A DNA stretch of 64,000 nt from the NCBI RefSeq assembly GCF_008000935.1, contig NZ_CP042831.1, positions 3,844,001 to 3,908,000 on the forward strand. Reading direction: 5' to 3'. The DNA is from Flavobacterium alkalisoli. Its GTDB lineage: Bacteria > Bacteroidota > Bacteroidia > Flavobacteriales > Flavobacteriaceae. A model generated the notes under the pieces. It was not told the origin of the DNA, made no database searches, and saw only the letters and a program-made list of their open reading frames with translations. Below are positions 8,258 through 17,380 of the stretch, one piece after another (the first letter of the stretch is position 1; each line of letters opens with the position of its first letter). The translations under genes and the position numbers were made by a program.

Positions 8258-9330
8258 TGGAATCATTCGAAAACAATAATGCAGAAAACAATCCGGAAAA
8301 CCTTACAAACACCGAAAACCTTACTCCGGACACAACTAATACAGAAACTCAAAGTGATAATATAAACTTTAGTACCAGGCTTGATTTAACCGAATTACAA
8401 AACAGTATTGCACAGGTTAAAGAAGAAATAGGCAATGTAATTGTTGGCCAGCACAAAATGATAGACAGACTGCTTGTGGCTATACTGTCTAACGGTCACG
8501 TATTACTTGAAGGTGTGCCGGGTGTTGCAAAAACAATAACTGCTAAATTACTGGCAAGAACCCTTACGTTAGGATTCAGCAGGATTCAGTTTACACCAGA
8601 CCTTATGCCTTCTGATATTTTGGGAACTTCGGTATTCGATCTTTCAAAATCTGAGTTTAACTTTAAGAAAGGGCCTATCTTTTCAAACTTCATCCTGATT
8701 GATGAGATTAACAGGGCTCCTGCCAAAACTCAGGCTGCTTTATTTGAGGTAATGGAAGAAAGACAGATAACCATAGAAGGAAAAACCCAGTTAATGGAGT
8801 CTCCTTTCCTTGTAATAGCTACCCAAAACCCTATTGAGCAGGAAGGTACTTACCGCCTGCCGGAAGCACAGCTTGACCGTTTCCTTTTCAAAATAACCAT
8901 TGATTACCCTAAGCTTGAAGAAGAGATTTCTATACTTCAAAGAGAAAATGCACTTCAAAACAAAGAGAAGCTGCAGGATGTGAAAAAAATACTTTCTCAG
9001 CAAGACATCATTAAATACCAGGGATTGGTAAAACAGATTGTTATTGAGCCAAACCTTATAGAATACATTGCTAAAATAGTAGCAAATACACGTGATAACG
9101 CTTTCCTTTATTTAGGGGCTTCTCCGCGTGCTTCTATAGCAATACTTAATGCGGCAAAAGGTTATGCTGCTTTAAGAGGAAGGGACTTTGTTACTCCTGA
9201 TGATATTAAAGATTCTGCCGTACCGGTATTACAGCACCGTGTGGTTGTAGCTCCTGAAAGAGAAATGGAAGGACTTACAAGCGAGCAGATAATCAAACAG
9301 ATAATTGACAGTGTAGAAATTCCGCGTTAA
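8257..9330 (+). CDS. MoxR-family AAA+ ATPase
   Basis: 357 residues. A low-complexity, Asn/Thr-rich N-terminal extension (~1-38) precedes the AAA+ core: Walker A GVPGVAKT (86-93), Walker B LIDEINR (147-153), the ATQNPIEQEGTY sensor-1 region, RLPEAQLDRF, and the sensor-2 segment GASPRAS. MoxR ATPases act as chaperones that mature or insert metal-dependent or membrane complexes, normally together with a von Willebrand-type or DUF58 partner. The DUF58 gene follows with a one-base overlap. The Bat aerotolerance genes that often follow MoxR-DUF58 in Bacteroidota are absent here, so this is a separate MoxR subfamily locus. Confidence 0.95.
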   Translation: MESFENNNAENNPENLTNTENLTPDTTNTETQSDNINFSTRLDLTELQNSIAQVKEEIGNVIVGQHKMIDRLLVAILSNGHVLLEGVPGVAKTITAKLLARTLTLGFSRIQFTPDLMPSDILGTSVFDLSKSEFNFKKGPIFSNFILIDEINRAPAKTQAALFEVMEERQITIEGKTQLMESPFLVIATQNPIEQEGTYRLPEAQLDRFLFKITIDYPKLEEEISILQRENALQNKEKLQDVKKILSQQDIIKYQGLVKQIVIEPNLIEYIAKIVANTRDNAFLYLGASPRASIAILNAAKGYAALRGRDFVTPDDIKDSAVPVLQHRVVVAPEREMEGLTSEQIIKQIIDSVEIPR

Positions 9331-10658
9331 TGAAGTGGCTTAAACAAATATATCTTAACAATTTCTTTTTCTATGTGTTTTCAGGACTCATGGTAGTCTT
9401 CATACTCGCATATTTCTATCCGGCACTGTACCGCGTGGCGTGGCTGCTGTTTTATATTTTCCTGGGGTTTACTGCCATGGATTTCCTGATGCTTTTTACC
9501 AATCAGAAATTGAGTGCATCCAGAAATACACCCGAAAAATTTTCTAATGGCGACGAAAACCCGGTTACGGTAAAAGTTACCAGTGGTTATGCTTTTCCTG
9601 TGTCTGCAAAGATTATAGATGAGATACCTTTACAGTTCCAGATGCGTAATTTTGAAATAAAAAGAAATTTAAGCACCGGTAAGGAAGACATATTTGAATA
9701 TTTATTAAGACCTGTAGAAAGGGGCGAATACCATTTTGGGAAACTCAATGTGTTTGTAACATCTCCGCTTAAACTGGCGTGCCGCAGATTTTCTTTTGAT
9801 GAAGGGCAAATGGTACCCACCTACCCTTCTTTCATCCAATTAAGAAAGTACGACCTTATGGCTTTTTCCAATACGCTAATGCAATACGGGTTAAAAAAGA
9901 TAAGACGTATAGGTCATACCATGGAGTTTGAACAGATAAAAGAATATGTTTCGGGAGATGATATACGTACCATAAACTGGAAAGCCACAGCAAAGAAAAA
10001 CCAGCTGATGGTAAACCAGTTTCAGGATGAGAAGTCTCAAAACGTTTATATGGTTATAGACAAGGGGCGTGTAATGAAAATGCCTTTTGAAGGCCTTAGC
10101 CTTTTAGACTATGCCATTAACGCTACACTCGTACTCTCTAACGTAATCCTTAAAAAACAGGATAAGGCCGGTATGTTTACTTTTTCTAAAAAAGTAGAAA
10201 ACCGTGTAGCTTCTGAAAGGCGCAACTCTCAAATGCAGAAAATAATGGAAAACCTGTATAATGTAGGCACCGACTTTTTTGAAAGTGACTTCAGTACGCT
10301 ATATGGAGACATTAAGAAAAATATTAATCACAGGAGCCTCATAATACTGTACACAAACTTTGAGACTATGGACGGCCTTAAAAGACAGCTTCCATACCTT
10401 AAAGGAATAGCAAAAAACCATTTGCTTGTAGTTGTATTTTTTGAGAATACAGAGCTTGATGCTTTTGTACAGAAAAAAGCCGAAAACGTTCAGGAGATAT
10501 ATGATCAGGTAATAGCCGAGAAATTTGCTTTTGAAAAAAGGCTTATTGTTAGCGAACTTAGAAAATATGGTATCTACTCTGTACTAACCAAGCCGGAGAA
10601 CCTTACTATAGAAAGTATAAACAAATACCTGGAGATAAAAGCAAGGGGTATTTTGTAA
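9330..10658 (+). CDS. DUF58 domain-containing protein
   Basis: 442 residues. Two membrane helices at ~12-55 are followed by a beta-rich region and then the DUF58 block EYVSGDDIRTINWKATAK (~205-225). The last ~200 residues resemble a von Willebrand A-like fold beginning with VYMVIDKGR, although the DxSxS metal site is not intact. DUF58 proteins are the usual partner of MoxR ATPases. This is the last gene of the coupled run; the methyltransferase that follows has its own -7 box and is functionally unrelated. Confidence 0.93.
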   Translation: MKWLKQIYLNNFFFYVFSGLMVVFILAYFYPALYRVAWLLFYIFLGFTAMDFLMLFTNQKLSASRNTPEKFSNGDENPVTVKVTSGYAFPVSAKIIDEIPLQFQMRNFEIKRNLSTGKEDIFEYLLRPVERGEYHFGKLNVFVTSPLKLACRRFSFDEGQMVPTYPSFIQLRKYDLMAFSNTLMQYGLKKIRRIGHTMEFEQIKEYVSGDDIRTINWKATAKKNQLMVNQFQDEKSQNVYMVIDKGRVMKMPFEGLSLLDYAINATLVLSNVILKKQDKAGMFTFSKKVENRVASERRNSQMQKIMENLYNVGTDFFESDFSTLYGDIKKNINHRSLIILYTNFETMDGLKRQLPYLKGIAKNHLLVVVFFENTELDAFVQKKAENVQEIYDQVIAEKFAFEKRLIVSELRKYGIYSVLTKPENLTIESINKYLEIKARGIL

Positions 10659-10671
10659 TACTTATACTTTG

Positions 10672-10679
10672 TACCTTTG
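10672..10679 (+). promoter_or_regulatory. -7 element TACCTTTG for the SPOUT methyltransferase gene
   Basis: Exact match to TAnnTTTG, 21 bases before the ATG at 10701. A TTTTG lies 16 bases upstream (10651-10655) and may serve as the -33 element. Confidence 0.6.
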
Positions 10680-10700
10680 CTGCTTTATACGACTGCTAAT

Positions 10701-11489
10701 ATGAAACAGATTTCCAGTACTCAAAACCCGTTTATAAAATCGTTAGTGCAGCTTCAGGAAAAAGCGAAGGCACGCAGGCAAAGCGGTACTTTTTTAATAG
10801 AAGGCCAGCGCGAAATAATGCTTGCAACAAAAGGCGGCTATGAACTGGAATCGGTACTTTTTGTACCTGAAATGATTAGCGAAGCAGAGGTTAAACAACT
10901 GGCAGGAAGGCAGGCTAATCTTACAGAAATAAACAGGGAAGTCTACCAAAAACTGGCTTACCGCGATACTACCGAAGGAATTTTGGCAGTTGCCAAATCA
11001 AAATCTTTACGCCTTGAGGATCTACAGTTAGGCGACAATCCGCTTATACTTGTAGCCGAGGCTACCGAAAAGCCCGGTAATTTAGGGGCTTTATTACGTA
11101 CTGCCGATGCCGCAAACCTTGATGCCGTAATTATAGCCAATCCTAAAAGTGATATGTACAATCCTAATATTGTACGTTCCAGCGTAGGCTGCCTTTTCAC
11201 TAACCAAATTGCTACGGCAAGTACACAGGAGGTTATAGATTTTCTTAAATCTAAAGGAATTGCCATTTATTGCGCTACACTTCAGGATTCAACTTATTAC
11301 CACACACAGGACTACTCTACCCCTACTGCATTGGTTGTAGGAACCGAAGCCACTGGGCTTACTCACGAATGGAGGGATGCGTCTACCAAAAATATTATTA
11401 TACCCATGCAGGGCGAGATAGATTCTATGAATGTATCTGTCGCTGCAGCCATACTTATTTTTGAAGCCAAACGGCAAAGAGGTTTTTAA
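10701..11489 (+). CDS. SpoU/TrmH-family RNA 2'-O-methyltransferase
   Basis: 262 residues from the ATG at 10701; an in-frame start 24 bases upstream would fall within the -7 box and is rejected. The N-terminal ~90 residues form the SpoU substrate-binding domain (FLIEGQREIMLA). The SPOUT knot carries motif 1 PGNLGALLRTADAAN, motif 2 LVVGTEATGLTHEW and motif 3 IPMQGEIDSMNVSVAAAI. These SAM-dependent enzymes methylate ribose 2'-OH in rRNA or tRNA. The target cannot be told from sequence, so no symbol is given. Confidence 0.92.
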   Translation: MKQISSTQNPFIKSLVQLQEKAKARRQSGTFLIEGQREIMLATKGGYELESVLFVPEMISEAEVKQLAGRQANLTEINREVYQKLAYRDTTEGILAVAKSKSLRLEDLQLGDNPLILVAEATEKPGNLGALLRTADAANLDAVIIANPKSDMYNPNIVRSSVGCLFTNQIATASTQEVIDFLKSKGIAIYCATLQDSTYYHTQDYSTPTALVVGTEATGLTHEWRDASTKNIIIPMQGEIDSMNVSVAAAILIFEAKRQRGF

Positions 11490-11501
11490 AATATAATACC
11501 T

Positions 11502-13550
11502 ATGAACCACACCATTACTATTTCAAAAAACTTTAAGCAAAAAACCGTTATGGCCATATTAGCCATAATCCTGTTTGTTATTACTTACCTTGTTTTAATT
11601 GCTGCTGCTCTAGGCTTAACCATTCTTTGTGGCTATGGAGCGATTATGCTTATTGCATTAAGACCTTCATTAATAACTATAATGCTTGGGTTGGGACTGG
11701 GTAGTATGGGACTACTGATACTTTTTTTTCTTATCAAGTTTATTTTTGCAGTAAGCAAAAAAGAAGAACCCGACTATATCAGAATATATGAAGAAGACGA
11801 ACCTGAATTATTTGCCTTAATTGAAGATATCGTTGCACAGGTTGGCACATCGTTTCCTAAAAAGATTTATGTATCCCATCAGGTTAATGCTTCGGTGTTT
11901 TACAATTCCAGTTTTTGGAGCATGTTCCTGCCTGTAAAAAAGAACCTGGTAATAGGTATGGGATTAATGAACTCTGTTACTGTTGACGAATTTAAAGCCA
12001 TTATGGCACACGAATTTGGGCATTTCTCCCAAAAAAGCATGAAGGTAGGCAGTTATGTATATAATGTAAACCAGATAATACATAACATGCTTTACAAGAA
12101 CGATTCGTTTGATGAAGTGGCTAAAAGCTGGTCGGATGTAAGTACCTATTTTGCACTTTTTACTTTGTTAGGCATACAGGTAATTACCGGAATAAAGTGG
12201 ATTCTTAAACAGGTATACAATGTACTTAATCTTAGCCATTCGGCACTTTCAAGAGAAATGGAATTTCATGCTGATGAAGTGGCCGCTTTGGTAGCCGGCT
12301 CATCACCTGTAGCTTCATCATTAGTAAGACTTGATTTAGCATCTATTTCATTAGAACGGGTTTTGAATTTTTATAGCGGAAAAATTGAGCAAAATATAAG
12401 GCCTGTCAATATTTATCCGCAACAACAGTTCCTAATGTTTTTTATAGCAACCGAAAATAAACTGCCTATAGAAAACGGATTACCTATGGTAACCTTGGAG
12501 AATAAAAGCAGGTTAAATTTATCGAAATTAAAATTTGATGACAAATGGGCTACTCACCCAAGTGATGAAGACAGGGTTAACAGGGTTAAAAACCTTAATC
12601 TTACAAGTAATACCATAAACAATAACCCTTCCCTTTCACTTATTAAAGATGCTACACAATTACAGCTAAAGGTAACATCAAAACTGTTTTCAAAGGTTCC
12701 CTATACTTCTCGGGAAACTAAAAATCATGGCATTGAAGATTTTGAGATTGAGTTCAACACGAATGTCAGCAAAAACTCTTTTGATAAAAAGTTCAACAAA
12801 TATTTTGATGACTTCCTTACACCTGATATAGACCTTAACGATATTATAGAAACCACCACCACCGAAAAGGAACTGTTTAGTGAAGAAAATGTAGAACTAC
12901 ACTACAACATTAAAGGACTTGAAAGTGATCTTGCTATAGTTAAACAGATTTCTCATAAAGAAACCCCTATCAAAACTTTTGGTTTTGACGGAAAAAACTA
13001 CAAAAAACAGGAAGCTGCAGTACTAGCTGTGAGTATTGAAAATGATATTGAACAGTTAAAGGAAAAAAAGCAAAGGAACGACAGGAAAATATTCAGTTTC
13101 TATTACCATATTGCCTTACAGTCAGGCAAAGCAGAAGAATACAAAAACAGGTATAAAACATTTGCTGCCTTCACTAAAAAAGGTGATGAAGAACTTAGGG
13201 CTATTGATGAAATAAAAGGGATGACCCTGTTTCTTAATGAAACGACAACATTTAAAAAAATCGAGTCCAACTTCAGGAAGCTTTTCCCTAAAGAACAAAT
13301 ACTAAGAGAGAAAATAAGACAACTCCTTAATAATAGTGAGTATGAATCTATACTAGTTCCCGAACTGAAAGACAACCTGAACAAATATGCTTCCTACAAC
13401 TGGACGTATTTTGAGAATGAAAGTTATAAAAATGAAAACCTTCAAACTTTCTTTAACGGGATAGATGCTTACGTTTTTGTGCTCCAGGTTAAATGCCGCA
13501 TGCTGAAAAAAGATTTTCTTGACTTCCAGGCTACTTTGACTTCTATATAG
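11502..13550 (+). CDS. M48-family membrane metalloprotease with long C-terminal extension
   Basis: 682 residues. Two strong membrane helices (~15-45 and ~50-85) precede the peptidase domain. HEFGH at 170-174 gives two zinc-binding histidines and the catalytic Glu; the third ligand is probably Glu253 in REMEFHADE. M48 enzymes of the HtpX/Ste24 type degrade misfolded membrane proteins. Beyond the ~300-residue protease the protein continues for ~350 mostly helical, charged residues with no domain I recognise, much longer than HtpX. It starts 12 bases after the methyltransferase. Confidence 0.9.
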   Translation: MNHTITISKNFKQKTVMAILAIILFVITYLVLIAAALGLTILCGYGAIMLIALRPSLITIMLGLGLGSMGLLILFFLIKFIFAVSKKEEPDYIRIYEEDEPELFALIEDIVAQVGTSFPKKIYVSHQVNASVFYNSSFWSMFLPVKKNLVIGMGLMNSVTVDEFKAIMAHEFGHFSQKSMKVGSYVYNVNQIIHNMLYKNDSFDEVAKSWSDVSTYFALFTLLGIQVITGIKWILKQVYNVLNLSHSALSREMEFHADEVAALVAGSSPVASSLVRLDLASISLERVLNFYSGKIEQNIRPVNIYPQQQFLMFFIATENKLPIENGLPMVTLENKSRLNLSKLKFDDKWATHPSDEDRVNRVKNLNLTSNTINNNPSLSLIKDATQLQLKVTSKLFSKVPYTSRETKNHGIEDFEIEFNTNVSKNSFDKKFNKYFDDFLTPDIDLNDIIETTTTEKELFSEENVELHYNIKGLESDLAIVKQISHKETPIKTFGFDGKNYKKQEAAVLAVSIENDIEQLKEKKQRNDRKIFSFYYHIALQSGKAEEYKNRYKTFAAFTKKGDEELRAIDEIKGMTLFLNETTTFKKIESNFRKLFPKEQILREKIRQLLNNSEYESILVPELKDNLNKYASYNWTYFENESYKNENLQTFFNGIDAYVFVLQVKCRMLKKDFLDFQATLTSI

Positions 13551-13557
13551 TATTACC

Positions 13558-13565
13558 TATCTTTG
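13558..13565 (+). promoter_or_regulatory. -7 element TATCTTTG, with TTTG at -33
   Basis: Exact TAnnTTTG match 18 bases before the ATG at 13584. A TTTG at 13535-13538, 19 bases upstream, gives the best complete Bacteroidota-type promoter in the window. Confidence 0.65.
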
Positions 13566-13583
13566 AGCATTAACGTTTTTACT

Positions 13584-14117
13584 ATGCAGTCAAAATTTTT
13601 AGCTTTATTTATCCTTTTCTCTCTTACTATATCAGCTCAGGAAAATGAGGGTATCTCATGGAAAGAAGCTTCCATTAACGATAAGATAAAACTATCCTTA
13701 TCACTGGCCGACTTTGAAAACAGATATAAAAAAGCCGATAGTATAGTAAATGGCTACGCCTACAGCTGTGCTGAGAAAGCTGAAGTTGAAGTAAAGCTTT
13801 ATTACTACAAAGGGATATGTTTTGAACTGCAAAAAGACAACACACTTAAATTCAGCAGTATTGATTTTTCTGTTCGCAAGGCTATGTACTTTTCCATAAA
13901 TGAAGACTGGTTTGATCATACTACCAGCCTTAAAAGCTTTCATCGTTCTTTCCCTGAACAGGCTGAGTATGTTGAAGACATTTATGATGAAGTGACCGGA
14001 GAAGAATACCAGAGTGTGGTTATTTTTCCGCGTGACCTTTCGGAAGGCTACGAATGGAACTTTAATTTCAAAAACGGAAAACTACACTCCATTACTTACA
14101 TTGAGAGCTGCAAATAA
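13584..14117 (+). CDS. Secreted protein of unknown function
   Basis: 177 residues from the ATG at 13584; the TTG 21 bases upstream overlaps the -7 box and is not credible. The first ~19 residues (ending LTISAQ) form a signal peptide. The mature protein (~158 residues) is soluble, contains YSCAEKAEVEVKLYYYKGICFEL and a cysteine near its end, and shows no family I recognise; periplasmic or outer-membrane-associated location is likely. Its last base overlaps the start of the cupin gene (TAATG), so the two probably share the promoter just upstream. Confidence 0.8.
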   Translation: MQSKFLALFILFSLTISAQENEGISWKEASINDKIKLSLSLADFENRYKKADSIVNGYAYSCAEKAEVEVKLYYYKGICFELQKDNTLKFSSIDFSVRKAMYFSINEDWFDHTTSLKSFHRSFPEQAEYVEDIYDEVTGEEYQSVVIFPRDLSEGYEWNFNFKNGKLHSITYIESCK

Positions 14118-14665
14118 TGCCGGAACCCAAAACCTATTATAACCCTGTAAACGGGGAATACACCAAAATACTGGAAAGCGCTGCCGATACTAATGGTGAA
14201 TATTCGCATCTGGAAGTTTGCCTGAAACCGGGAGGAGGCAATCCGCCCCATTACCATAAAAAATTTACAGAAGAGTTTTTTGCAGTTAAGGGCTTGCTGG
14301 GCTTGCAGTATGAAAAGGAAGATCTTCACTTACAGCCGGGAGAAAACAGATTGGTTCCTATAGGTACGGTACACCGCTTTTTTAATAACACCGATGAAGA
14401 AATAATCTTCAGGATTATTTTACGAAAGGGACAGCCGGGCTTTGAAAACTTTATAAAATCGTTGTTTGGACTGGTAAACGACGAAAAAACAACCAAAAGG
14501 CAAACACCTAAAAATCCGCTTTATGCGGCATTGCTTTTAAAATGGGGCGATACCCACTTAAAAAACCCATTTTTTTACCTGCTTACACCTTTTGCAGGAA
14601 TGGCATATTTTTTGGCTAAAGTAACAGGTGCAGATACACGACTGAAAAACAGGTATTGCCGTTAA
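14117..14665 (+). CDS. Cupin domain-containing protein
   Basis: 182 residues. A single cupin barrel at ~20-115 contains PPHYHKKFTEEFFAVKG, giving two histidines and a glutamate for metal binding, and then PIGTVHRFFN with a third histidine. The ~65-residue C-terminal part is hydrophobic around LTPFAGMAYFLA. Cupins of this kind range from dioxygenases to sugar-binding proteins, so the activity cannot be assigned. The start overlaps the stop of the secreted protein by one base. Confidence 0.88.
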   Translation: MPEPKTYYNPVNGEYTKILESAADTNGEYSHLEVCLKPGGGNPPHYHKKFTEEFFAVKGLLGLQYEKEDLHLQPGENRLVPIGTVHRFFNNTDEEIIFRIILRKGQPGFENFIKSLFGLVNDEKTTKRQTPKNPLYAALLLKWGDTHLKNPFFYLLTPFAGMAYFLAKVTGADTRLKNRYCR

Positions 14666-14765
14666 ACACTATAAATTCAGGCTATTGAATTATCATATTT
14701 TGTGATGGCAACCCTATTGCAGATGTTAATTTATTTAGTTATTTTTAATCATATTGTACAGGACT

Positions 14766-16988
14766 ATGATAGAGATAGATATAGAACAGGAAAATAAGGC
14801 AATTGCCAAGGAATATAAGGAACTACTCCGAATCAGTTACCAGACACTTACCGAAGAGGACAAGAAGCTGATACGCAAAGCTTTTGACGTAGCAGTAGAC
14901 GCGCACAAGGACCAGAGAAGAAAATCGGGCGAAGCCTATATCTTCCACCCTATTGCTGTTGCAAAAATTGTAGCCGCTGAGATAGGTTTGGGCGCAACTT
15001 CTATTGCCTCTGCCCTGCTGCACGATGTTGTAGAGGATACCGACCTAACTGTTGAAGATATCGAGAGGATGTTTAATCCTAAAATTGCTCAGATTGTTGA
15101 AGGGCTAACCAAAATAGCACAGGTTAAAACCGATCAGGAAATATCGATACAGGCAGAAAACTTCCGTAAAATGCTGCTTACCCTTAATGATGACGTGAGG
15201 GTAATACTTATTAAGATTGCCGACAGGCTGCACAACATGCAGACTATGGAGTCTATGGTAGACTACAAGCAGGCAAAAATAGCATCGGAAACACTTTATA
15301 TCTATGCTCCGCTGGCACACCGCCTGGGCTTATATAACATTAAGACTGAGTTGGAAGATCTGGGCCTTAAATATACCGAACCGGATATTTACAATGACAT
15401 TGTAAGTAAAATGAAGGAAAGCAAGGAGGAACAGGATGCTTACATTAAATCCATTTCTGATGTGCTTAAGGATTCGCTTAACGGCGAAGGCATCGACTAT
15501 GTTATAAAAGGAAGGCCAAAATCCATCTATTCTATAAGAAGGAAAATGCTGGCTCAGGGCGTTACTTTTGATGAAGTTTACGACAAGTTTGCCCTGCGCA
15601 TTATTTATAAGGCACCACCACAGGAAGAAAAATTCCTGGCATGGAAAATATATTCTATAGTTACCGATCATTACAGGCCCAGCCCCAGCCGTTTAAGGGA
15701 CTGGATATCGTCACCTAAATCTACCGGATATGAAGCCCTGCACATTACTGTTATGGGACCAAAAGGCCGCTGGGTTGAAATACAGATACGTAGCGAGCGT
15801 ATGGACGAGATTGCCGAAAAAGGTTATGCGGCCCACCACAAATATAAAGGTGTGGGTGGTGAAGAACACGGGCTTGAAACATGGCTTAACCTTTTAAAAG
15901 AAGCACTTGAAAACACATCAGGGAGTGCGGTGGATTTTGTAGAGGACTTTAAGCTTAACCTTTACTCTAAGGAAATCTATGTATTTACCCCTAAAGGCGA
16001 CATCAAATCGTTGCCTAAAGGAGCCACATCACTTGATTTTGCTTTTAGTATACACTCAGAGATTGGGGTTAAAACAAGAGGTACCCGCGTAAACGGTAAG
16101 CTTGTACCGTTAAACCACGTGCTTAACAGTGGTGACCAGGTAGAGGTTATTACATCGGCTAACCAAAAGCCTAATCCGCACTGGTTAGATTATGTAACCA
16201 CATCGCGTGCCCGAAATAAAATTAAGAACGTACTTAACGAGAGTACCAAGAAAATTGCCGAGGAAGGTAAGGAACTGCTTACCCGTAAGTTACGCCACCT
16301 TAAGGTAACCCTTAACGAAACCATAGTAAACGAACTGGTAAACTACTTTAAGCTTAAAACCAGTCTCGATTTGTTTTATCGTGTGGGTGTGGGTACTATA
16401 GACAACCAACAACTTAAGGATTATGCCGCGCTTAAGAGCAACACCTTTATGAATTTCTTTAAGGGTAACAAGATTAAGCGTACGCCAAGTGTACAACAGG
16501 AACAGGTAACTAAAGACGAGATAAGCAGAAACTATGACCTGTTGGTTTTCGGTAAGGATCAGGACAAACTGGACTATAAACTTGCTAACTGCTGTAACCC
16601 TATTCCGGGAGATGATGTATTTGGGTTTGTAACCATAAACGAAGGGATAAAGGTTCATAAAAAAGATTGCCCTAATGCCATCAGGCTACAATCTAATTAT
16701 GCTTACCGTATTATGCCTGCAAAATGGATAGACTCATCTCAGGAAGAGTTTAAGGCTACCCTTAAAATTACAGGTATGGATACACTGGGGCTTGCCAACG
16801 AGATTACGCAGGTAATTTCAAACAACATGCATGTTAATATCCAGAGTATTTCCCTTAGCGGTAATGCCGGCATATTTAACGGACAGGTTTCGGTAATTGT
16901 TCAAAACAATACCATCCTTAAAAAACTTATGGAAAACATTAAGAAGATAGACGGTATTGATAAAGTGACCAGGATACCTAATAATTAA
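14766..16988 (+). CDS. Bifunctional (p)ppGpp synthetase/hydrolase (RelA/SpoT homologue)
   Basis: 740 residues from the ATG at 14766; a TTG 12 bases upstream is less likely. Domains in order: HD hydrolase with HDVVEDT (His86-Asp87), synthetase with GRPKSIYSIRRKM and SPKSTGYEALH, TGS beginning EIYVFTPKGD, a helical region with the CC motif NCCNPIPGDD, and a C-terminal ACT domain (LKITGMDTLGLANEI). The intact HD motif indicates hydrolysis as well as synthesis of the alarmone, so this is probably the main stringent-response enzyme. The stop overlaps the next small gene by one base. Confidence 0.96.
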   Translation: MIEIDIEQENKAIAKEYKELLRISYQTLTEEDKKLIRKAFDVAVDAHKDQRRKSGEAYIFHPIAVAKIVAAEIGLGATSIASALLHDVVEDTDLTVEDIERMFNPKIAQIVEGLTKIAQVKTDQEISIQAENFRKMLLTLNDDVRVILIKIADRLHNMQTMESMVDYKQAKIASETLYIYAPLAHRLGLYNIKTELEDLGLKYTEPDIYNDIVSKMKESKEEQDAYIKSISDVLKDSLNGEGIDYVIKGRPKSIYSIRRKMLAQGVTFDEVYDKFALRIIYKAPPQEEKFLAWKIYSIVTDHYRPSPSRLRDWISSPKSTGYEALHITVMGPKGRWVEIQIRSERMDEIAEKGYAAHHKYKGVGGEEHGLETWLNLLKEALENTSGSAVDFVEDFKLNLYSKEIYVFTPKGDIKSLPKGATSLDFAFSIHSEIGVKTRGTRVNGKLVPLNHVLNSGDQVEVITSANQKPNPHWLDYVTTSRARNKIKNVLNESTKKIAEEGKELLTRKLRHLKVTLNETIVNELVNYFKLKTSLDLFYRVGVGTIDNQQLKDYAALKSNTFMNFFKGNKIKRTPSVQQEQVTKDEISRNYDLLVFGKDQDKLDYKLANCCNPIPGDDVFGFVTINEGIKVHKKDCPNAIRLQSNYAYRIMPAKWIDSSQEEFKATLKITGMDTLGLANEITQVISNNMHVNIQSISLSGNAGIFNGQVSVIVQNNTILKKLMENIKKIDGIDKVTRIPNN

Positions 16989-17329
16989 TGTGGTTTAGCA
17001 AAAAACATAGAGAACCTATAAATCCATTTTCTTATCATGAAAGTGGATTTAGTTTCAATGAAGAACACATTAACTGGAATGACATACGCAGGGTAATCGC
17101 TTTTAAGGAAGACCTTATAACTGTAGACTGCATATATATTACCATTGAACTGGAAACAGATGAATATTTCAGCATACACGAAGACACACCCTGGTATGAT
17201 GAATTTATGAAAAAGCTTGAAGAAAATATACAAATAAGTCAAACGTGGTTTTCTGATGTGGCTTTTCCTCCCTTTGAGAGAAATGAAACCGTAATTTATG
17301 ATAAGAGTAAAATCACTTTTAATCAATAA
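16988..17329 (+). CDS. Small conserved-looking protein of unknown function
   Basis: 113 residues, soluble, acidic, rich in aromatic residues (eight Trp/Tyr in the last 70). It begins MWFSKKHREPINPF and contains EHINWNDIRRVIAFKEDLITVDCIYITIEL, a pattern of short beta strands reminiscent of PH-like or immunity-type small folds, though no family is claimed. Translation is coupled to the rel gene (TAATG). A same-length reading frame on the opposite strand exists but lacks a plausible protein character. Function unknown. Confidence 0.75.
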   Translation: MWFSKKHREPINPFSYHESGFSFNEEHINWNDIRRVIAFKEDLITVDCIYITIELETDEYFSIHEDTPWYDEFMKKLEENIQISQTWFSDVAFPPFERNETVIYDKSKITFNQ

Positions 17330-17353
17330 CCTTTTACTTCACAAAATTTAGCT

Positions 17354-17361
17354 TATCTTTG
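17354..17361 (+). promoter_or_regulatory. -7 element TATCTTTG for the Fur-family gene
   Basis: Exact TAnnTTTG match 19 bases before the ATG at 17381. No clear TTG at -33. Confidence 0.6.
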
Positions 17362-17380
17362 CACTTTGATTCACAAACTG

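Noticed and set aside
8079..8333. Minus-strand frame spanning the DUF4350/MoxR junction
   Set aside because: Overlaps two real genes and is low-complexity; a shadow of the coding frames.
16985..17326. A 113-codon frame on the minus strand exactly opposite the 113-codon plus-strand gene after rel
   Set aside because: It has no translation signal or family resemblance and depends on the reverse of the real coding frame. The plus frame is coupled to rel by TAATG and has ordinary composition.
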